Assembly: GCF_041956535.1 (NCBI RefSeq)
Contig: NW_027192197.1
Coordinates: 889,647-953,646 of the forward strand
DNA: 64,000 nucleotides
Direction of reading: 5' to 3'
Origin: Calcarisporiella thermophila CBS 279.70
Taxonomy: Eukaryota > Calcarisporiellomycota
Shown here: piece by piece, positions 1-12,760 of the stretch
Numbering within the stretch: position 1 is the stretch's first letter
How the letters are laid out: every line of letters begins with the position of its first letter
Made by a program: the position numbers and the translations under genes
The notes under the pieces: generated by a model
What the model was told of the DNA's origin: nothing
What the model saw: the letters and a program-made list of their open reading frames with translations, nothing else
The model's database searches: none

Positions 1-73
1 TTAAGCACCCACATCAACTCTTCCAACCCATTTTTCACCCTATCTCAAAGAGAAAACCCCAAACCTATCTAAA

Positions 74-337
74 ATGTCTGACACTGGACGCAAAGGATTC
101 ATGGAGCAGGCCAAGGAGAAGATGACTCCAGAGGACCAAAAGTCCACCGGCCAAAAAATAAGTGAGTCGGTTTCGGGCGCAGCCGACAGGATGGCGGCGG
201 GAGTTACCCCCGAAAGCCAGAAATCGTACGGCCAGCAGGCGGCGGATTCAGCGCGCGGTGGAGCCGACCGTACCAGGGAGCAAGGCTCCTCGATGCTTGA
301 CAAAGCGAAAGACGCTCTTGGCATGAACAAAAAGTGA
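74..337 (+). CDS. HSP9/HSP12-family stress protein
   Basis: A single-exon 87-residue hydrophilic protein rich in Gly, Ala, Ser, Lys and Asp, beginning MSDTGRKGFMEQAKEKMTPE. This is the characteristic N-terminus of the fungal HSP9/HSP12 (WH11) family, and the usual repeat of 'tPeSQKSYGQ' type appears twice (residues about 22-33 and 47-58). Members are small, intrinsically disordered proteins that become helical on membranes and stabilise them under heat, osmotic or stationary-phase stress. The length is normal for the family. Only 73 bp of upstream sequence is in the window, so no stress element can be judged. An AATAAA at 415-420 is a plausible polyadenylation signal. Confidence 0.93.
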   Translation: MSDTGRKGFMEQAKEKMTPEDQKSTGQKISESVSGAADRMAAGVTPESQKSYGQQAADSARGGADRTREQGSSMLDKAKDALGMNKK

Positions 338-910
338 TCTTGAGCTCTCCCAAAGTCATGTTCCCAACCTGGGGATCTCCCCTCTAAAGCATTGTGATAG
401 CGCTTTCACTTGTCAATAAATAAGGATTTAAAAAAAAAACCATCCAATTCCAAATTTCTGGTTATGTTTGGTCAACACACAAAACTATATTTATTCCGCA
501 TACTGATAAAATGAACAATTATTCTATCTATACGTCAAATGCAACGTAGAGAATCAGCTTTTCTTTGGCAGCGTTTTACTTTGCATGGAGATACTTGTAA
601 GTCTTATGGGAGCATCTTTTAGCGGCGAATTTTCTCAACCATCCCTATGGTTCTAGGAAGAAAAGCATTATAGCCATCCTATCTTCTCGAAGCCTTGTCT
701 TTTCTGCCCAGCTTTAAATTCTTATATATAAACAATGGCTTGTCCTTCAAAACAGCAAAGCCAGCTTACCACTCTATTCTGCCGAATTAAGTTCGCCCGC
801 CTCACCTCTACCGATTTCTAAAAATACCAAGAAATTCCAATCTTTTTTTTTTAATTTTCATTTTTTTGTCCTTCTCAACGATCATTGTAAAATTCAATTG
901 CATTCATCCA
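338..910. other. Intergenic, HSP9/12 3' end to coiled-coil gene promoter
   Basis: No supported gene. It contains the AATAAA at 415-420 downstream of the heat-shock gene, a TATA-like run (tatatataaa, about 723-733) and T-rich tracts at 843-867 just before the ATG of the next gene. I see nothing else. Confidence 0.5.
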
Positions 911-2003
911 ATGTTCTCATTACCAAAAGCTTTCAAAGGCTCATCTCAAGCCAACAATGCAATACTTGAAAACGATGCATTTGCCGACTTTCCTTCTGTC
1001 GCCAAGTCCGAGGTAACCTTACTTAATTTCTATGAACAATTCATCCAACAAACTAACTAATGTGGTCATTGGGTGGACAGAATATTGCCCAATTACAAGA
1101 ATACATTGTAAGAATCCACAAAGCACACTACGAAAATGTAAATATCCAATCCTATCCCTAGTACAGCCTCAGAAATTTTAATCTTTCTTTACTTTTTTAC
1201 TCCACTCAAGTCTATCGCACTTCGCGACGCGTACGGAAAGATAGAATCCCTCACCAATGAGAATAGAGAGCAGAAGACAAACATACTTGATCTAACTGAT
1301 GAGAATTCAGAGCTCCGACGTGAGATGAAGCGTCTAGCGCGACAGAGTACGGACTTGGAAGACGTTTTTTCAGTGTGGCAATCCAAACTTGTGGAACAGG
1401 CGCAGCATGATAGAGCATTGCTCAATGAGGAGCATTTAGCAGAACGTGAGCGGCTTAAAAATAAGGTGAGTTTTGACGATGGGGCCCAGTAGGTGCCTGC
1501 AATTTACCCATCGCCTGTGAATGTTCGATGTTAGGTAGCGGAATTGGAGGAGGCTTTGCACATCGCCAACGATGAGATCCATCGACAAAGAATCCTCCTT
1601 AATGAGCACACTGCATCCGAGCGAGCCACTTCCCCCACTGCGCCCTCTTTCTCGTCTTTTTCAACCGCTCCAACGGAGGACCCTCCCAAACAGGAAAATG
1701 GGTCCGTTCCTTCCTATCCCCTTGAGAAACAAATTATCGACATCACCGAAAAGCGCGTCTCATTGCAGTTTGAGTTGGAGAAGGCTGAGGAGGAGAATGA
1801 CGTGCTCAAGGTACAAAGCTTTGTTGAGTTGAATAGCTCTCGTATGTTTTAACTCTCCTCTGTATTTTGTTTGGCCCGCTTAGTTGAAATACTTGCAGGC
1901 CCAGGAGCTCATCAACACTCTGAAAAACGAAAACAAGAGACTCAAGGAGCAGCTGCTAACAATAGAGGTGAACCGATCGATGGAGTCCATCAAGCTCGAC
2001 TAG
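911..2003 (+). CDS. Coiled-coil protein, function unknown
   Basis: Five exons give a continuous protein. It begins MFSLPKAFKGSSQANNAILE at 911, with exon ends near 1012, 1136 (or 1107), 1466 and 1811 and stop at 2003. After a short polar N-terminus nearly all of it is heptad-like coiled coil (IALRDAYGKIESLTNENREQ and similar). A Ser/Thr/Pro-rich linker lies around 1620-1715, and a second coil ends in NTLKNENKRLKEQ. There is no enzyme motif, signal peptide or membrane segment. The second intron has two possible donors (1108 and 1137), both in phase. I do not recognise a family; a cytoskeletal or Golgi/centrosome scaffold is possible but not shown. The start at 911 is preferred over an upstream in-frame Met at 866 because it sits after a T-rich leader. 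Confidence 0.7.
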
Positions 2004-2543
2004 GGTCCACTGGTGGAGCTTCTTGTATAGCTATTTATATCCTCTAGTTCTTCTGTGTAATAGTAGTCTCATTGTCTGCGTTCCCGAATCAATGGTTGTA
2101 TTTAGAATTATATCCCCGCACTCCCCTATATCCCCCCCCCTCGTCCCCGCATTCTCCCAACTCATCTAATAAATTCAGCATTAATGCAATTTGTCCGCTT
2201 GGCCCAGGCTACAGCCAGTGCAGCTTGATTTTCCCCCGCACAATCCACGGCGGGCCAAGGAAAAACGCACTCGGAAGTCCAGGTTGTTCCAAGCGAGTGC
2301 ACGGATCCCCCAGGTCGTGGATTCAATCTAGATGGGCCAATTCTGGGATCTCCGCCCGCTACCACGACTCTATCACCTGGGGCTTATAATCGGATGTGAT
2401 CTGCCCACGAAGTTTTAATTAAGCAATAAAAAGCCTTCAATTTTCCTGCTTATCAACGTGTCCTTCGAGTGGGATTTCTTTCAGTGATATTGCGAGTTTT
2501 TTTTTTGGCATTCCTTGATTCGCTTGCAGACGAAATTGAGAAT
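2004..2543. promoter_or_regulatory. Intergenic, presumed MESH1 copy A promoter
   Basis: No supported gene. The GC-richer part (2170-2390) contains an inverted repeat, gcactcg ... cgagtgc with about 24 nt between the arms (2267-2304). Its role is unknown. A pyrimidine-rich stretch precedes the MESH1 start. Confidence 0.35.
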
Positions 2544-3593
2544 AATGCTGCTCAATATCCCTTCGCTCCCAGATCATTCCAAACTTCTGCTTTGTTGTGG
2601 TATATCGATTCCCTCCCTTTTTTTTCAATTTGCTTAGAATCAATCTTAATTTCATCCCTTCATTTCCATTCCATAGAATTCGCCTCGCGTAAACACGCGC
2701 TCCAAAAGAGAAAAGATGGAGTGACACGTAATTTTCTCTTTTGTTTGTATATAGCTGTTGTAGGAATTTAATGTGCTCTGGGTTATTCCAGCGTATATAG
2801 TGCATCCTCTGGGGGTAGCCAAATTACTTGTTGAGAGTGGTGTACATGATCTAGCAACGCTGCAGGTATGAGTCCTATGCTTCTATGCATTCGCATGTCG
2901 CTAATAGGAATACGATATACCTACGTATTACGTATATAGGCAGCCGTTTTACACGATTTAATCGAAGACACGGATACTACTTTAGAAGAGGTATTGTTAA
3001 TATATTATTCAGCGTGGAACTAACCCATCTTACCATGGTTGTGTCCGGGCAGCTCAACCAATGTTTCGGAAAAGAAGTGAGTGATCTCGTGGTTGAATGT
3101 AGCGACGACAAATCACTTCCCAAACAGGTCCGCAAACGCTTGCAGATTGAACATGCCCCCCAGGTTTCATTTAAGGTGATTCCTCAACTCTTGTCAGATT
3201 ATTTCTGTGTTTAATAGGGTTGGAATGTGAATTTTGACGCACAGGCGAAAAACATCAAGCTGGCCGACAAGCTATACAATCTCCGCGACTTAACGCAATG
3301 CGTTCCTAAAGGATGGACACCTGAGCGAGTGCAGGAGTATTTTGTATGGGCTAAACAAGTGACGGATCGTACGTAGCCCCTTCTACCCTCCTCCCTTCCC
3401 CCATAAAAACCAACCTAATTCCTCTCTCCATTCTTGGCACACCCTCTATTTGTCATTGGTGTGGGTAGAGCTTAAAGGGACAAACCACTTTCTCGAAATG
3501 CAGCTGGACTCGGTCTATTCCACAGGAGAGTTTACCTTTGAGGGTAAGACCTACAAGGCCTATCCGGAGCATACTGAATCTGAGAAAGTGTGA
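2544..3593 (+). CDS. MESH1: MESH1-type HD-domain (p)ppGpp/NADPH phosphohydrolase, copy A
   Basis: Seven exons splice into a protein matching animal MESH1 (HDDC3) along its length. It starts at 2544; exon 1 reads [18 protein letters not shown]. In order come the [11 protein letters not shown] helix, [11 protein letters not shown] (first metal His), the HD motif [14 protein letters not shown] (His-Asp plus the Glu-Asp pair), CSDDKSLPK, and [11 protein letters not shown] (fourth metal ligand Asp and the Asn). It ends with a family-typical [19 protein letters not shown] segment and [11 protein letters not shown]. All catalytic residues are present, so it should be active. MESH1 hydrolyses ppGpp in vitro and acts as a cytosolic NADPH phosphatase in animals; its substrate in fungi is not shown here. 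An inverted paralogue lies at 18081-19154. Confidence 0.9.
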
Positions 3594-4159
3594 CGGACAA
3601 GGTACCTTAGGGCTAGCACGTCCATTCAACCTCAAGCAGGCTATAATCTCTCTTTTTTTGTACAGCTAGTGTATTATTCTAATTATCTCAAGAACAGCTA
3701 TAAAGTGGTAGTAAAATGGTATAAAATAGCATAACAAAGAAACGAAAAGCATTAGAACCATGGTCTTCAAATGAACACAGGTCATTCCCATTTAAAAGAG
3801 GGGGGTGGGTGGTATGATATCCAAAATGAAAAAAAAAAACAAGAAAAAAAGGAGGGAGATCTTTGCCGAGTCATCGGAAGGTATCATCCACTTCAAAATA
3901 CAATAAAGATAGGAGACTAGAACTATACGTAGAGGTGGCATCAGTTTTGTGGTATTTTTTTCGGGGGGAGGGGGGGAACTATCAAACAGAGGCGAAGAGA
4001 TTCTCTAAAAAGCTTTATACAAGGCAAACCTCTAAAGTCCAAGTTCTCCGACACCATACTCGAGCAGGGATGGTCCGATCCGGGCCAACTCTGAGATCGA
4101 CTCCTTCCCACCAAACCTTTCTCTGTAAATTAAATGAAGAACAAAGCAAACAAAATGGA
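3594..4159. other. Convergent intergenic region, MESH1-A / WHI2-like
   Basis: 3' ends of two convergent genes. AT-rich, with A-runs at 3829-3851 and a G-run at 3963-3976. Short ORFs here have no coding character. Nothing else seen. Confidence 0.5.
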
Positions 4160-5239
4160 TCAGCCTATCTTGGTTTGGAGCCATCTTAACATTGGCAGCG
4201 GAGCACTTACAGCTGGTTTCTTCCAGAATAAGAGCAGCTTTTGGGCACCCGCAGTCTGGCCCGGATTCTCCGGCCTCAAGACCGCCATGGCCAGGCTATT
4301 AATGAGGGTACGCCCAGGTTCCAAGTGACGGTAACCCCACTCCGCCTCACGGGAGAATCCTGACACGCACAGCAAATCAATCAGCTGTTGTTCAGTAGCG
4401 TTGCTCGTCGCATTGCGCTTAAGGGCTTCGAACACTCCGCGCTGAAACAGAAGTTGCTTGCCGCATTCGTCCTTGAGCTCGCGCAAACTTGGGGTAGAGT
4501 CCTTGTAAATTTTACTTACAGGCGGGTGAATCGACGCGATAAGGGGAGAGCTAGGGGAAGAGGGAGAGGAAGAGGAGGCAGAGGAAGGGGAGACGAACGG
4601 GAGCTTGCGCTTGATGGAAATGGGAGAGATCATCCTTGCTTCGGTGGCGGAGCCAGCCTTTTTCCCATTAGGGGGGGAGAAAATGGTAAAATATTCAAGC
4701 TCTTCTTTAAGTGCCAACACAGGCAGACGATTAGCATCGAAAATCTGGGGTAAAGTGGAGGGTATTGATGCCGGCATCTCAGCGGCAGTTTCTCTTGCAT
4801 GCTCGTAGAACTTGAGAATGTAGACTAGACAGCCGGGATCAAAATCAACAAAGAATGTTTGCGACTGCATCTTGTACGAGTATTGCTTCTGGTCTCTCCC
4901 ACCATTCAGCTCCCCATCATCGTCATCCAGCACGCGGGGTATTGTTCCATCAGGAAACATGGAAAACATTATGGTCTCTGGCAATATTGGGAAGGTGTCG
5001 CGATCGAGCTCGATACGAGTCCCACGCATGTCAAGATAGAAGCGACGCAAAGGCGTGTCACTAGTAGAATGGTATATATAGTCGGGGGGTCTAGAGCTGA
5101 GGGACGAGGATGTGGAGGGATCGGGGGTATGATTTATTGGGGATCCATTGGGTTTGAGACAGATGGAATCATTGGTAGAGCCATCGACGGTGCGCTTGCG
5201 GAAGGGAAAAGGAAGGCGGAAGGAGCGCTCAGTTGCCAT
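4160..5239 (-). CDS. WHI2-like BTB/POZ-fold stress and growth regulator
   Basis: A single-exon 359-residue protein. Residues about 60-170 carry a tetramerisation-type BTB fold: FYLDMRGTRIELDRDTFPIL followed by PETIMFSMFPDG, then a DFDPGCLVYILKFYEH segment. This is the layout of fungal WHI2 and related KCTD/BTB proteins. A Ser/Pro-rich low-complexity linker (about residues 215-240) separates it from a C-terminal helical region, which includes LLCVSGFSREAEWGYRHLEP. In yeast Whi2 works with the Psr1/Psr2 phosphatases in the general stress response and restrains TORC1 under amino-acid limitation; whether that holds here is inference. It is convergent with MESH1 copy A. Other BTB adaptors remain possible. 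Confidence 0.65.
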   Translation of the reverse strand: MATERSFRLPFPFRKRTVDGSTNDSICLKPNGSPINHTPDPSTSSSLSSRPPDYIYHSTSDTPLRRFYLDMRGTRIELDRDTFPILPETIMFSMFPDGTIPRVLDDDDGELNGGRDQKQYSYKMQSQTFFVDFDPGCLVYILKFYEHARETAAEMPASIPSTLPQIFDANRLPVLALKEELEYFTIFSPPNGKKAGSATEARMISPISIKRKLPFVSPSSASSSSPSSPSSPLIASIHPPVSKIYKDSTPSLRELKDECGKQLLFQRGVFEALKRNATSNATEQQLIDLLCVSGFSREAEWGYRHLEPGRTLINSLAMAVLRPENPGQTAGAQKLLLFWKKPAVSAPLPMLRWLQTKIG

Positions 5240-5635
5240 TTTGACTCTCCCCTTGGCGTATCAAAGAGAATTGGGAATATCAGAGAGCTAAAGGTAGCGG
5301 ATGAGGGTTGGATATATGATTAGGGCAAGGAAGCATTAATGAGCTACTGGCGATGATAATCGTAATATAACATAAGCGGCGTGATAATTAGGATGATCTG
5401 TGTTTATTTTGTTTTTTCCTACAATTTACTGGAAAAGGGCCACAAAGTCATATTATATTTATATGTATAAAAAAGGTGGGGGAATTTTCGCTTCTATTCC
5501 GCGTTTGCCACAGATATAAAAAAGATTGCCGATTTACACGCTTGAGCCGTACTCTTATTTTTTGCGCCTTGAGAAAAAACAACATTTTTGCTTTCTGGTT
5601 GCACACACAGCATGAGTCTCGGGCACAAAGCTAAC
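5240..5635. other. Intergenic upstream of WHI2-like gene
   Basis: AT-rich. It should contain the WHI2-like promoter (read leftwards) and the 3' end of the gene at 5636-6319. A TATA-like patch (atatttatatgtataaaa) lies near 5454-5471. Nothing else seen. Confidence 0.4.
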
Positions 5636-6319
5636 TCAGTTCGAGAGTTGGAACTTTCTCAGATATTCCGTGGTGGCTAAGGAGAATCCTTCGCCCGGAG
5701 CGTAGAGGGTCTCGTTCATGGCTCCATCCATATCATAGCCATACTTGCCCATGATGCGCTCCACAGCCAGCGAGGTGTTTCCCTCGCCCTCACACCCTCC
5801 CTCGTCCCCAAGCGACTTCCCGGGGTGATCCTCATTTGTTCCCTCTTTTCCAAAATGAACCGAGCGACGGTATTTCGAGGTAGACGCCCTCTCTGCTGTA
5901 CTTGGCGTGAACACTAGCGAACATGCTTCCCAATCCTCTCCCACAGCCGCTTCGCCAACACAACATTTGTCACCCAACTGGGCCTCCAACATTAACACCT
6001 TTCCCTTCACTCTTTCCTCTGTCCAACATCTCACCGCGTCCCTTTCGCTCTTAGATCTAGCGCCATTCCAGACGGGAAGCACGATGTCATCTCGCAGCAG
6101 GTAAGTTGGCTCTCTTTTTCCATCGCGCGTTGTCTTTCCGGGATCGAAACGATCGATTATCAAGCTCTCTTCTTGCCATCGGCCCAGGAGAAATGCATTA
6201 GCTTGTTGGGTTGATGCTACAAAAAAATGCGTGTGCATGACTTTGAGGACCAGGGGACGAACAATAAGCACATGAGGCACTAAGCCTATTGTGTGGGTAG
6301 GATACAGAGTATCTCGCAT
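5636..6319 (-). CDS. Conserved-looking hypothetical protein, 227 aa
   Basis: Single open frame starting MRDTLYPTHTIGLVPHVLIV. The first 100 residues look like a compact alpha/beta domain (LKVMHTHFFVASTQQANAF, then ESLIIDRFDPGKTTRDG and LLRDDIVLPVWNG). The second half is acidic and low in complexity, with a final helical part (VERIMGKYGYDMDGAMNETL). I do not recognise the family. There is no signal peptide or clear membrane segment. The first Met may be preceded by an upstream exon I cannot define, and an internal Met at about residue 28 could also be the start. Evidence for coding is uninterrupted length and a well-formed protein on one strand only. Confidence 0.55.
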   Translation of the reverse strand: MRDTLYPTHTIGLVPHVLIVRPLVLKVMHTHFFVASTQQANAFLLGRWQEESLIIDRFDPGKTTRDGKREPTYLLRDDIVLPVWNGARSKSERDAVRCWTEERVKGKVLMLEAQLGDKCCVGEAAVGEDWEACSLVFTPSTAERASTSKYRRSVHFGKEGTNEDHPGKSLGDEGGCEGEGNTSLAVERIMGKYGYDMDGAMNETLYAPGEGFSLATTEYLRKFQLSN

Positions 6320-6653
6320 ATACGGTTTGAAGTTTCAATCAATTTAGGAAGCTCTCATGAATGGTTGCGATTACGAGAATATACCAAACAAAATCAAAAC
6401 GTGTCGCGTCGTGTCTAAAATAAATCGAAAGACGCTGTCTGAAACTCGATTTCAACCCTCCCAATTTCAAAGGTGTGAAGAAATTATAAGGATGAGAAAG
6501 GGAATCAAGCATGATTTTCAAAGGAAGTGGAGTGGGGCTGGCAGCCCAGCTGGAAAATATTTTAAAAAGTTATATGTATTGATTTTCGCATCGACGATAA
6601 AAAGGCAAAAGAAAAAAAGTTATGAACTCAGGAGAGGCGGCCTAAGGGGTGAT
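6320..6653. other. Intergenic between eS6 3' end and hypothetical gene
   Basis: About 330 bp of AT-rich sequence downstream of the eS6 stop and upstream of the hypothetical gene, both leftward. An A-rich run is at 6600-6620. The long rightward ORF crossing this region into the eS6 gene is an antisense shadow. Nothing else seen. Confidence 0.5.
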
Positions 6654-7895
<1,242 letters not shown>

Positions 7896-9134
7896 ATGCC
7901 CACACGAGAAGATATACCATCTGAAGCCCCCGAACACTGTCCGGTAAATCATCAAAACCCATTACCCAGTAATTGATGTTGGCTTACTTTTGGATCCTTA
8001 GGGCACCAACAGTACGGAGGCCGGGAAAGCGGATGCTTGTGCCGGCTGTCCCAACCAGCAAGCCTGTGCCACGGCGCCCAAGGGTCCTGATCCAGGTAGA
8101 AGAAACGAAATGATCGCGGCCTCATTCTTGTTCTCATACCGTTTCTGCTTTAGATCTCCCGCTGATTCAGGAGCGACTCAAAGATGTGAAAAACAAGATC
8201 CTGATTCTCTCTGGTAAGGGCGGGGTTGGAAAGAGCAGCTTTACTGCCCAGCTCGCTTTCGCTCTTGCGCACATTGCTGATGAGGACGAGGAAGAAAATT
8301 TCAATCAAATTGGCGTGGTGGACATCGATGTATGTGGCCCATCCATTCCCAAGATCATGGGATTGGAAGGCGAGCGAATCCATCAAAGCAATTTGGGATG
8401 GTCGCCTGTGTACGTGCAGGATAATCTAGGGGTTATGTCTATTGGATTTCTGTTGCCGAATGCAGACGATGCAGTCATTTGGCGCGGACCAAAGAAAAAT
8501 GGACTGATCAAGCAGTTCTTGAAAGATGTGGAGTGGGGCCCTCTGGACTTCCTCCTTGTAGATACCCCTCCCGGAACCTCCGACGAACACCTTTCTATAG
8601 CTCAATTTCTCAAAGACTCGGGTGTGGATGGTGCAGTTCTTGTCACAACCCCACAGGAGGTCGCCCTCCAGGATGTGCGCAAAGAGATTGATTTCTGCAG
8701 GAAGGTGAAAATACCTATCCTTGGAGTGGTAGAGAATATGAGAGGGTTCGTATGTCCAGGATGTAAGAAGGAATCTCAGATATTTTTGCCCACAACGGGT
8801 GGGGCCGTGAAAATGGCATCCGATATGGGAGTGCCTTATTTGGGGGCGATCCCACTAGATCCGAGGATAGGTAGATAATTTTACACGTTTTACATTGACG
8901 TATATACTCGAAAATAACCTCTGGAATCCCCCATTCTTTAGCAAAGTCATGCGACGCCGGCGTTTCCTTCCTAGAAGAATATCCAGATTCGCCTGCGTGC
9001 CAGTCATTCAAAGATATTGTTAACAGTAAGATCATTAGTTTCCTTTCGCTTTCGAGGGTTTTCATTGATTTTTTTTTCCTCGGCACTCTTTATCTACAGA
9101 TTTGAAGTCCCAACTGCGTGCAAAACTAAATTAG
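7896..9134 (+). CDS. NBP35: Cytosolic Fe-S cluster assembly scaffold NBP35/NUBP1
   Basis: Five exons. Exon 1 starts [16 protein letters not shown]; exon 2 continues through the NBP35-specific N-terminal four-cysteine ferredoxin-like motif (EHCPG then [10 protein letters not shown]). Next come the P-loop [18 protein letters not shown], a Mrp/MinD switch region ([14 protein letters not shown]), [12 protein letters not shown], and the C-terminal CPGC (CXXC) that coordinates the bridging 4Fe-4S cluster with CFD1. The last exons read [17 protein letters not shown], then [11 protein letters not shown]. The N-terminal cysteines distinguish NBP35 from CFD1/NUBP2. It acts with CFD1 as the scaffold of cytosolic and nuclear Fe-S assembly. 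All known functional cysteines are seen. Confidence 0.96.
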
Positions 9135-9455
9135 AGGATATGCCTCTCGCAGTGCCTCTCGCTCCATATCTTAGAATTTCTTTTTTGTATTAACTCTCCT
9201 ACTGCACTTTCTTCAAATCAGATTGAAGCGAGCTATGCATTGTATTTATATATTTCGTGTGAAAAGAATTCGCCTGCGTTGTTATAATAAACTCAATATT
9301 CACCACGCTATTCTATCAAGATCTTGTTGAATGAATACTATCAATTCTCGAGTGCCGTTTTATTGAATTCGAAAATACTGGGTGGCAAGAGTGGCGGTGC
9401 ATCAAGATCCCAGCCCTGCACCTTCCGACCCTTTTTATTTTCCTCTCTAGATAAA
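9135..9455. other. Intergenic NBP35 3' end / OCRL-like promoter
   Basis: A candidate polyadenylation signal aataaa sits at about 9286. AT-rich, with TATA-like text near 9246. Nothing else seen. Confidence 0.45.
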
Positions 9456-12400
9456 ATGAACGATTCCATTCGGCGACTACTTCGCACAGAAGATCAATGT
9501 TTACGAAGCTATAACATCACACTGGAGGGGGTGGGCTGTGTGCTGGCGATTATTGAAAATAAAGGGGAGAAATGGTTTGTGTGAAATGCATTCTTTAGGC
9601 TCATTGCAGTCAAATCTTAGGTCACATGCTTACAACAGTAAATTTGGTACAGTTTAATTATCGTGAAAGAGAAGGGTTCAACAGAGCCAAAAATCGAGGC
9701 TACATTTAAAGTGGACAACGAGTTTACAATTACGCGCGGTAAGTTTCCAAAGAGCTCAATATTATTGACAAAATAGTATTGAATATTGCACCAATTTCAT
9801 TCCGCTCAAAAGAGAATGGAGTGGAACATCCAACGATCGTTATAAACGGTTCCGGAAGGACAATGAAAATACAAACCAGCGAGGATGCTGTAAGAGATCT
9901 ACTGAATATACCTAAACCAGCAGGTCTAGTTTTATAATATATATGAACCCCTTAGCATACATACTCATAGCGTGTTCTCACTATAGAAAATCTGGAATCG
10001 CATCGCTGGGTAGAGTACTATGAAGCACTACGACGTCCTGAGTTAGCGAGCACTGAACATTCACAGTCGACAACTGAGGGTGCACATCACTAATTTGGAT
10101 TATGTGTTTTTTTCGGAATACTCATATTTACTCTTTTCCAAAATATAACACAGACCCAAAGGCACTCCTCGAAAAAAGTAGCGCACCCATGCCACCCATC
10201 AATCCTTTTATGAGTACTTCTCATGGTGGAGCCACTATGGAGTCTCCGCTTGGCAACATGTCATTAATGAGAGCGGTGAAGGAAGAATGGGTTTCGAATG
10301 AAATGATGCGGAGAGAGAGCGAGTTTGTCACTTATGAAAACATACGGTAGGCCTCTCCGCTCTCTGTGCTTTTGATCACGACATTTAAAGAACCTGTTTA
10401 TCCTCCTTAGTATCTTCGTCGGCACCTATAACGTCATGGGCAAGACTTCGGAGGATTGTCTTCACCCATGGTTTGCATGGGAAGAGAATGAGATGCCTGA
10501 TCTCATAGCATTGGGATTCCAGGAGGTAGACATTGGAGCCGAGGCACTGATCATTACCGACGTTAAGCGAGAAATCAATTGGCATAAGGCGGTGTGCTCT
10601 GGACTTGGGAAGCATGCAGAGCTATACGAAAAAGTAAAGATATCATTGAGCTGCAAAATATAACTGCAGAGGGAATGGTTAGACACTGAAAGATTATTCT
10701 GGATTTTACTGGTTTAGGTTGGGTCTTGTCAAATGGCGGGTTTATTGATCCTTGTATTTGCCAAGATGGAGTTCTTACCGTTTATTCATAACGTTGCTAC
10801 TGACTTTGCGGGCACTGGCATCATGGGCCTGATGGGAAACAAGGGCGGAGTCGCGGTGCGCCTGGGCTTTCGTGATTCGTATTTTACCTTTGTGAATGCC
10901 CATCTCGCCGCCTTCACCAACCAGGTCGAGCGCCGCAACCAGGACTATGCGGAGCTGTGTCGCCGTTTGGGCTTTCCTCTTCCCTCCAGATCCACCAACG
11001 ATCTTGGATACGCCCCGTGGTTGTATGCGTCCAATCGATATATGAACGCGGTGCCGGGGGATATGCGTGCCTTGTCGTTATTCGAGAGCGACCATGTCTT
11101 CTTCTTTGGAGATCTAAACTATCGGGTCACACTTCCCGAAGAGGATGTAAAAAAGCTCCTGAGCCAAGGGGAAATGGACCTGCTATTGGGGCACGATCAG
11201 CTCACGGTGGAGAAGCGTGCCGGTCGTGTTTTCGACGGATTCCACGAGGGCAAAATTCAATTCGCACCCAGCTACAAATACGTGGTCGGGACAGATGATT
11301 TGTACTCCAACGAAAAGGCGAAGCGCAGCCCTTCCTGGACGGATCGCATTTTGTGGTTCAATCGAGGCGATATAGAGCTTCTTAACTACACCAGCCATCC
11401 CTCAGTTCGAATCAGCGACCACAAGCCCGTCAGTGCACTCTTCAGTGCCTCTGTCCGCCGAGTTCTTCCAGAAGAGCGCCACAAGGCCCAAGCGGCTTTA
11501 TTGCGCGAGTTGGACCGATTCGAGAATGAGTGTATCCCAGATGCAAGTGTCGAGCCTTTAATGCTCGACTTTAGCGACGTAAGGTATCTAGTAAGTGAGT
11601 CTAGGACAATCACACTGTCCAACCGAGGACAAATCGCTGCCGCCTTTCGTTTTCTGCCTAAATCCTCTGGTGAAAAAGTATTTAAAAGCTGGTTGCGGGC
11701 AAGCCCACCCCGTGGTATCGTTTTGCCTGGTAAGAAATGGGAAAACTGCGCCTGTTGTTTCAAATACACCATGTCAAGCAACTCTCTAACCGAATTGCTC
11801 CCATTCATAGGCGAGAAACTGGAAATTACGCTGACCATTTTTGTGGACGAAATCTCGGCTACTCCTCTCAACCTCGAACCAAGCTCACTAAATGACATCC
11901 TCATTCTTCACCTTGAGCATGGGCGCGACTTCTTTATCTCCGTATCCGGAAACTGGCTGCCTACCTGCTTCGCGCAGCCGCTCGAGAGGCTGGTGCGTTT
12001 CCCTTGTCCAATCCGAGAGATAGATCCAACCAAAGAAGTCGAGGACCAACTCTTGCCGCACGACCGGCAACTCTCCCTGCCTCGCGAGCTGTACAGAATG
12101 ATCGACTTCATTGCCACACAGCCTCCACCACGATCGCCCTTATTCTTGACCTCCGGCGATCAGCGGACCATCGTATATATAAGGGAGTGCTTGGATACCG
12201 GTGCCGATTTCGACCTCGACAAGATGCGTCATGCAACTACGGCTGCCTCCTCTTCCGAAGAGAACCCACCTTCTGGGGACGATCCCAGTGTGGATGAGCT
12301 CGAGCTCCCCACCCACTCCATGGCTGAAACCCTCATCAAGTTTTTGGCCGCACTCCCGGACCCACTCATTCCATTTTCCGCCTACGCGCAGTGCGTGGAG

Positions 12401-12760
12401 GTAGGGTGGAAATCGCGGGAAAATGCCTACTTGGTTTTGGACAAGATGAGCCATGTCCATGTCAATGCTTTCTTGATTATCACCTCCTTCCTGAGAGAGA
12501 TGATGATCCGCACGGGGCGGACCAGTCAGGCCGATATCGAAAGTCTTGGTAAGTAATCGATCATGACAGAAAGCCAAGCTGGCAACCCACACTGACTTTG
12601 ACGTTTTGGCACTTATCTAGTTATGGTATTCTCGGCCGTGATGATACGTCTTCCTTCACCCGGACAAGACTTGCCTTCCGCCAACAACCTCGTGCGCTCA
12701 ACCGAATCCGCCCTCCGGAAACGCATCGCCTTCCTGACGCATTTCCTTGTTGAGGAATAA
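9456..12760 (+). CDS. OCRL/INPP5B-like inositol polyphosphate 5-phosphatase
   Basis: A multi-exon gene. The first exons (from MNDSIRRLLRTEDQC) give an N-terminal PH-like domain (LIIVKEKGSTEPKIEA) and an EYYEALRRPEL linker. The large central exon holds the 5-phosphatase core: IFVGTYNVMGK, LIALGFQEVD, GNKGGVAVRL, FFFGDLNYRV and RSPSWTDRIL (both signature motifs intact), SDHKPVSALF. Then come an ASH/MSP-like beta domain (LMLDFSDVRYLVSESRTITL) and a RhoGAP-like helical domain (LYRMIDFIATQPP, LIKFLAALPDPLIPFSAY). The order PH, 5-phosphatase, ASH, RhoGAP is that of OCRL/INPP5B. The protein should remove the 5-phosphate of PI(4,5)P2 on endosome/Golgi membranes. The final exon starts near 12621. Confidence 0.94.

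Noticed and set aside
4859-5323. A 154-codon rightward ORF
   Set aside because: Antisense to the BTB/WHI2-like gene and without any domain.
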